64,000 bases of DNA from Xylona heveae TC161 (taxonomy: Eukaryota > Ascomycota > Xylonomycetes > Xylonales > Xylonaceae): positions 1,798,001-1,862,000 of the forward strand of contig NW_017264196.1 in assembly GCF_001619985.1 (NCBI RefSeq). Reading direction: 5' to 3'. Below the pieces are notes generated by a model. That model saw only the letters and a list, made by a program, of their open reading frames with translations. It ran no database searches and was not told where the DNA came from. A program made the position numbers and the translations under genes. This document shows, in pieces, positions 58,323 through 64,000 of the stretch (its first letter is position 1; every line of letters starts with the position of its first letter).

Positions 58323-60087
58323 TCACTCCATACTCCTCTGAACTGATCTTCGCAGACGTCTATTGTAATTCTTTTTATCTTCAGCGGAACCCCAGAAGAG
58401 CTTGGACGCTTCCGGGTTGACCAGAGTTCGCGGGTCATAGGGAGGCGAATCTTCTTCAATTGCTTCGATGATAGCCTCTATATGAGATTTGACTTCGTCC
58501 TGGCGATGTGGAAAATAACAAAGGACGCCGTCCTTGGAAATACGATGATGGAAGAGATGGGTCTCGAAAATCACCCTTGGTTGCTCATCAGGGAAGCGAG
58601 GACTGAAATGAGCCTTAATCCTGAAAAGTCCACCATCCAGGTTTGTCATGGGCCGACCAAAGTAAGTCAGCTGCCAAACAAAGGGATTGTTGTCAATCAG
58701 CCCAATATCCATGGTGACGGTATCGTTGCGCTTGTAGCTTTCGACAATCTGTTCGTACTGCCGCTGAAGAAGATGCGCAACGCCCAGTTCCTTTTGGACT
58801 GCAAGGATTCCTTCAGTAGCCCAGCGATGCGTTTCCTCGTCGAGCGCCGTTCTGATGACTTTTACCCTCCGTTCCAGTTCCGAGTAGAGGAACTTTCCAT
58901 CCATGCTATTGCCAGTCCCTTCAAAAGGCATTTTAGCAAACTGTTGTCCCTCACTTACTGATATTTTCGCTTTTGCAATAGTCTGAAGATATGAGTCGTA
59001 GTACATAATGAACCGTCGCTTGCAGAGGTCTCTAAAAGGCTCGAATGACAGCTGGGCTTCATCTAGAACTTCAATTTCAGAGTCAGGCGACAACTGGACG
59101 GGTGGATCAATTGTTCCATCTGGCATAATGCCAAGATATTCCTCAAGTCGCTGAATTACTGAAACACGGAGGGTTTCATGACGAATCTGGTCCAGAGAGC
59201 TCATGTCAGCAAACCAGAGAACTGATGAATCGCGCATGGAATGACCTACTTTGGCAATGTAGTCTTTCATGCTCTTTTTGTCGTACTCGCTTTTGGCGTC
59301 TTCAAATCCAGGCTCGTTCTCGTATGGATTGGCAGACATTAAGCTCTGGATAGAGATCAAGATGGACTCCAATCCTTGTGCCGAGGACCACTCCTCGCCT
59401 CGCTCTCCGCTCCACGTGCTGAGCGCATCACTGCATTAGTCTGACTTCGGTCAAGCAACCTACGGAACAATAGCATACCCTAGGATGGATCTAGATATAG
59501 TCATAAGTTATTCATCCATCTATTTGCAAAAAGCATCTCAAACCAAGGTTTTGGGTAGCTTACAAGCAAACCTTTCCCCCCGCATAAATGTTGGGGTTGA
59601 AACGGCATCGGCCCCCATTTGTTGTGATGGCCAAAACAAGTGGTGCCTTGCCCGGATACTCTTTTCCTCGCCATCAGAAATACTTTCTCAATGAAATAAA
59701 GCTCCTCAGAGTCCAGCTAACCTTTCCCAAATTTTAAAGAGAACTATATGCAGAGTGGTCAGATATTTTGCTCAGTGGACATGGTCAGACAAAACTCACC
59801 TCAAAGAAGCCAAATTCGTAAGGCGTTTCAGGTGGCCCAATGATGAGGGCTCTAACGTTCCGCACGTCGACATCCTGGCAAGCTACGGCAATGGCTTGAA
59901 AAGGTGCGTTAGATTCAAAGTAGCAATGATTTTGACAATTGGAGGTCTTACAAAGGTCGGAAGTTTTTTGAATCTCACTCAGTTCCTACAAATTAGCGTT
60001 TTGATAAGCCGAAAGCTTCTAGTAAATGTGCAGGCAGCGGAAGCAATGACTGACCCGCGTTATGCGGATGATGGATTGATTCGACAT
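58323..60087 (-). CDS. UBE2Z-like ubiquitin-conjugating (E2) enzyme with long C-terminal region
   Basis: Transfers ubiquitin or a ubiquitin-like modifier as a Cys thioester. Five exons: 60087-60055, 59985-59800, 59743-59722 (a 22-nt microexon), 59660-59564, 59430-58323 (481 aa). All joins are in phase. It starts MSNQSIIRITR/ELSEIQKT, and the E2 fold continues ALIIGPPETPYEFGFFE/FSLKFGK/EYPGKAPLV, RCRFNPNIYAGGKVC (catalytic Cys) and then FDALSTWSGERGEEW. The block LISIQSLMSANPYENEPGFE is diagnostic of the UBE2Z/UBE2O/BIRC6 type. A roughly 300-residue C-terminal part ends with a second E2-like stretch (NNPFVWQLTYFGRPMTNLDG and FRIKAHFSPRFPDEQPRVIF) that lacks an active-site Cys in the expected context (HRISKDGVLCYFPHR has a Cys). 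Only the last exon is visible as a simple ORF. Confidence 0.88.
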
Positions 60088-62950
60088 TGGACGTCAAGGC
60101 GCTTCCTAGAGCAACGTTCAAATGAGACACTTGATGGCCGGGGCAAGGGTCTGCGCTGAAAGCGAGAATGAATGAACCCCTTCAGGGGGGATTTCGATAT
60201 TATAGAAAGGTTTACGCTCATGCGTTACAGGAGTGAGAAGAAGTCGCAATTAATAAGGCAAAAAAAATTGAAGTTCGTGGCTAAGTTGAAGTTTGGGATC
60301 GAGCTGATAAAGGTTGGTTGCACCAAGCCCCTCCACGTCTATCGGGCAGCCGAGGAGGGCTCCAGCAGCCTTATTAGCAAGGTGCTTGTGCAAGGGCAGT
60401 GAGCGACTAGGTATTCATTCACTGGCGCCGCTCTCTCTCTCTCTCTCTCTAAGGTAAATAAAAGACGTGAATACAGCATCAAGAGAGGGAAGCAGTGCAG
60501 GCCTTCGTTGTCACGGGTAGAGATAATTACTGGGTCAGGGCAGGGCTCGGACATGTATCAGGGAGGTTCTGGACTTTTTTTGGATCGAGCCTACCTGACT
60601 GGGGGCCTTGTTGACCCCGCCTCAGCTTGCCCTGCGGCCCCAGCTTTGATGTACCCAAGACTTTAGGAGACTGCGCTGGTAGCGAGTCGTGTCCATTCTC
60701 TTTGTGGTTAGCTTCTCACAAATGCCATTGCTTTCCCGGCCCCCAGAGACAGGTGTCACACATAAGGGTTACTCGGGGAACAAGTATCTGATACTTGCTT
60801 TGGAGCACAGGGAGAACAGAACAGATCTATCATTCAATTCTGTATCTCTCTTTTCCGGTATGCACAGCTTCAGCCACCTGCACATAGCGGCAGTAGCCTT
60901 GCAATTCCCATGGTCTGGTTCCATGTTCTGGGTAGATACAGCCTGTTCCAACCCCTCGGGCGTCTCCACAGACATGGGCGCGTTCAACAATGCTTACTTT
61001 GCAGGGACCTCATTCTCATGACGGTGCTAGGAATATAAAAGCCTAGTGCCTCACTTGGCCTCTCGTTGTCGGGGACGGCCTCCCAATCAGAGTGTCTTGA
61101 ACTGCATCACGTGTGTCTAATACTGTTCTGTTCTTATCAACAACACGTCTTCGATTAAGAGGTGAACTAGGTCGTATTCCAGGGCAAGCGATCAACAAGC
61201 TGTCAAAGCAAATAATAGCCAGTAGGAACGGTTGTAATATATCGGCTTTCAGCTACGTGTCCGTGTTTCAATCATCCATGAAAATTCTCTGTATCCTCTG
61301 GGAGGATTGATAATGACAGCGCGGGAAGGCCAAGGTTCGACGCCACAGGCGGGCGCCAGGGTCCAAGTCCCACCCGAGCCAATGAGCTTTTTCTGGTCTG
61401 TTTCTTAACTGACGGTGCAGAGTTACGGACCCTCATAAAAGCACCAACACATACTATAACTTTGCCTTTGATTTTAGAATCACGATTGAAGGCTATTCTG
61501 AGCTTCTCTGGCCCAGCATCGTAGGGTGCACATATCTTACTAGCATTTTTCTCATACAATCAACGCCAGTACAATAGTTGCACGTGACTAGCCACCTAAC
61601 TCCAACTGCTGGGTTGGGAAGAGGTGGTTCTCAGCACTATTAATAGACCACTTCCGGTGACTACACGTACTAACATGGTACTCTTTTTCGTGTTCGATTA
61701 ACCCACGTCAAATACGCCATCATCATATCATCTTGCAACGAGAAACCATTGATTCAATAGCTTCTTCTAGTCACCTTTGGTGGCACAGAGTGATGCGGGC
61801 TGTGCAAAATCTAAAGCGTGTCTTTGGTCAATTGAGAATCCTTGGCATAGCCATGTCTTGCTGTCCGTAGTTAGCTATAATCTCTTCGCTCACCAACGTT
61901 TGAAGTGACAGCCGCCGGTTACATTTAGATTGGGACGAAGGCACAACCTCACTTGGCCGGATTATAATCATACCTTGGTTATTTTATTTCTGGCAATTGA
62001 GATTTCGACTCCATGAAAATACCCTTATTTTAGCACACGCGGCCCTGCTTAGAACAAGCGTTTACCCATGGCAACGACTCGTGGCCTTCAGCGAATATTA
62101 AGCCTGGATAAGGACACAGGTACAGGAACCCCCAGGACATAACCGAACCCATTCGACGTCGACATTCCACCACCATCACCAACCCCAAGGCCTGACCTTT
62201 CTTGTCCTATGTTCCCCCATTTATCGCGTCGCATCACGGTGCATCTTCGTTCGTTACTTTCCGACTTTTGAGTTTGCCTCCCACGTCAGACTCTTCCCTG
62301 CTACTGTTGCATTTCTGATTTTTTTTTTTCTTCAGTCTCTCTCTTCTGCCCGATTTTGCCTGCTGGTGCGGAGACCCTTTTCTCCCTGCCGTACAATTCC
62401 CTTTCCTCGCTTTCGGTCGTTTCAAATTGGACAGGGATTCTCTCGACCCCAATTCACACTGCGCGATTCGTCGGAGCTAATTTTACGTGTTGAGGGCATC
62501 AGAGATTGATCGTGACTTCAGACAGCGACTGAGCAACAATCCTGCTCTTGGTCCTCGCCCGTCAAACACCATCGCGCGTTGACAGTTGCACATCGCTTCT
62601 TGTTTGGTCACTCCCCTGGATGGTGAGGTGCCTCACACTCTTTTGATCGGTTGTGGGCGCGACGTGACACCATCAAACCACAACTCCATTTCAACACTCG
62701 GCCGCGACAAAATTTCCAAGATTTCACCATTGCAACCGCTCCTTTACCAGCCTGCCTGGGAATATTTCGACCACTTCTGGATATCGCCATTGTCTCTGCC
62801 GAAGCCGATCGCGCTGGACGCCCCACGCTCCTTCGATCAACCCATCTCGGCGGTCAGCCCGAGTAAGCCCCCATAGCGCACACAACACTGTCTCGCAAAA
62901 TCTGAGGGATATCCAGAGAAGAGAGTGCAGACATAGTTGCACGTGGTATA
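60088..62950. other. Large intergenic region, promoter of the LIM RhoGAP gene
   Basis: 2.9 kb without a supported gene. Contains a (CT)9 repeat at 60431-60449 and a pyrimidine-rich leader-like stretch from about 62150 to 62600 (CTTCAGTCTCTCTCTTCTGC and similar). This suggests that the RhoGAP mRNA has a long 5' untranslated region. Short frames have no family resemblance. Confidence 0.5.
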
Positions 62951-64000
62951 ATGTGTCCCCAAGCCAAAGGTGACACGGGCACGGAAGGCGGTTCCAATAT
63001 CGCGTCAGAGCCGCAGCGCTTAAATCCCCTGGGGAGTTCTGAACACGCCCCTTCTCGCCCACAGATAGAGAGCCTTGGTATCCCAGCAAGTCGTACCTCG
63101 AACGATCAATCTGCCAATCTCGGTGGCTCCGCGAGCCTTACCCCCGGCAGTGAACCCGCTCCGCCGTCATCCCCAACTCGCAAAGGACGAGATCGTGCTG
63201 GCGATGCTAAAAGGGCAAACGGCCGTAGTCGGTCGCGTGCCAGTGGCAGCCGTGGCCCGCGAGATGCGCATGGTTCTCGAATTTGTCGGAAATGCAATGA
63301 ACCGTTGACTGGTCAATTCGTTCGCGCACTTGGATCCACGTTTCACCTGGAGTGTTTTAAATGTCGAGTACGTTGTCGTGCCGCCCTCATACCGATGCCT
63401 CTTCAAATTTAGAATGACGAGGTGCTAACCTTTTGCTTCCCCGTGCGATAGGACTGTGGCCAGATTGTGGCTTCGAAATTCTTTCCGGTAGACGAAGAGG
63501 ACGGATCTGGCCAATACCCGCTTTGTGAGACCGACTATTTCCGTCGGCTTGACCTGTTGTGCTTTGAGTGCGGAGGGGCTCTTCGTGGCTCATATATCAC
63601 GGCGCTGGATCGCAAATACCACATTGATCATTTTACCTGTTCTGTCTGTCCTACCGTATTCGGTGCCCAAGACAGCTATTACGAGCATGAGGGCAAGGTT
63701 TACTGCCACTACCACTACTCAACTCGGTTCGCTCAGCGGTGCAATGGATGTCAGACGGCCATCTTGAAACAGTTTGTCGAAATTTTTCGCAACGGTCAAA
63801 ACCAGCATTGGCATCCAGAATGTTATATGATTCATAAATTCTGGAATGTTCGTCTGTCTCCAGTTGGCGAGAATGTTCAACTTCTTACGCACAGTGTTGA
63901 TGCTACTAGTGAGGAGCGTGAAAAGGTTCGGCTGGAAGAAGAGCATATGGAAGAAAAGGTCTACAGAATCTGGAGCGTGCTGTCCGCTTTTGAAGAATCG
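62951..64000 (+). CDS. lrg1: LIM-domain RhoGAP (Lrg1-like), 5' part, cut by the window end
   Basis: A GTPase-activating protein for Rho1 in cell-wall and polarity signalling. The GAP domain itself would lie beyond the window. Exon 1 is 62951-63367. Exon 2 starts at 63452 and continues past 64000; 322 codons are visible. The 84-nt intron (donor GTACGT, acceptor GATAG) joins LECFKCR/DCGQIVASKF and splits LIM1 between its two zinc knuckles. After a disordered Ser/Arg/Pro-rich N-terminus come LIM1 (CRKCNEPLTG...HLECFKCRDC), LIM2 (CFECGGALRGSYIT...HIDHFTCSVC) and a third LIM-like unit (CNGCQTAILKQFVEIF...HWHPECYMIH). Three closely spaced LIM units are the Lrg1 pattern and distinguish it from two-LIM Rga1 types. 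The Lrg1 assignment is inferred from this part only. Confidence 0.85.

Noticed and set aside
59479-59490. A 12-nt candidate microexon (ATCCATCCTAGG) in the E2 gene that would restore CLSILG after the catalytic Cys.
   Set aside because: It is bounded by GT/AG and keeps phase, but it lengthens the loop by four residues. A single 133-nt intron (59563-59431) gives CFDALSTW, which aligns without a gap to the family pattern CLxxLxTW. The simpler model is preferred.
61325-61385. tRNA B-box-like words (AAGGTTCGACGCC, GGTCCAAGTCCC).
   Set aside because: No acceptor stem or A box can be paired at the right spacing.

Overview
The window is nuclear DNA of a filamentous ascomycete (Pezizomycotina), most likely a Eurotiomycete such as a member of the Eurotiales. 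The evidence is intron style (mostly 48-150 nt, GT..AG, CTAAC/CTAAT-like branch sites), gene content (sedolisin, CYP52, Asp f 2-type zincophore next to a ZrfC-type ZIP transporter, RIM15) and TACGGAGT-type intergenic motifs. This placement is inferred from recognised families and no species is assigned. I see no rRNA, tRNA, CRISPR array or intact mobile element.

Layout. Positions 1-9.9 kb: a secreted sedolisin protease (minus), a Ser/Thr-rich single-pass membrane protein (minus) and a CYP52-type P450 (minus), separated by long gene-free stretches. 10.7-24.4 kb is dense housekeeping DNA: mitoribosomal mL54 (minus), an unrecognised membrane-anchored protein (minus), nucleolin-like gar2/NSR1 (minus), ALG6 (plus), COX17 (minus), RanGAP RNA1 (plus) and a possible small membrane protein (minus). 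24.4-28.0 kb is gene-poor. 28.0-34.0 kb holds an MFS transporter and the exocyst subunit SEC10 (both plus). 34.3-39.5 kb holds the divergent zinc-scavenging pair aspf2 (minus) and zrfC (plus). 40.8-45.7 kb holds a bZIP factor and a PlsC-type acyltransferase (plus). 46.6-52.9 kb is the PAS-kinase RIM15 (minus). 56.1-60.1 kb holds ERG26 and a UBE2Z-like E2 enzyme (minus). The right edge cuts a LIM-domain RhoGAP (lrg1-like, plus).

Most genes were rebuilt across introns, and every proposed exon join was checked for reading phase and for family motifs spanning the junction. The genes are mainly independent housekeeping functions. The one clear functional unit is the zincophore/transporter pair, which shares a 1.7-kb promoter holding three CAAGGT hexamers and at least ten GCCAAG (PacC-type) hexamers. 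Its most unusual feature is that the four Cys/His zinc-binding modules of the transporter N-terminus are each interrupted by a phase-2 intron at the same codon, so that exons 2-4 are interchangeable in-frame cassettes.

Other notable points are a 10-N assembly gap inside the sedolisin intron flanked by two near-copies of the same intron sequence, a RIM15 receiver domain with Glu in place of the phosphoacceptor Asp, a 22-nt microexon in the E2 gene, and a group of pyrimidine-tract-expanded introns.
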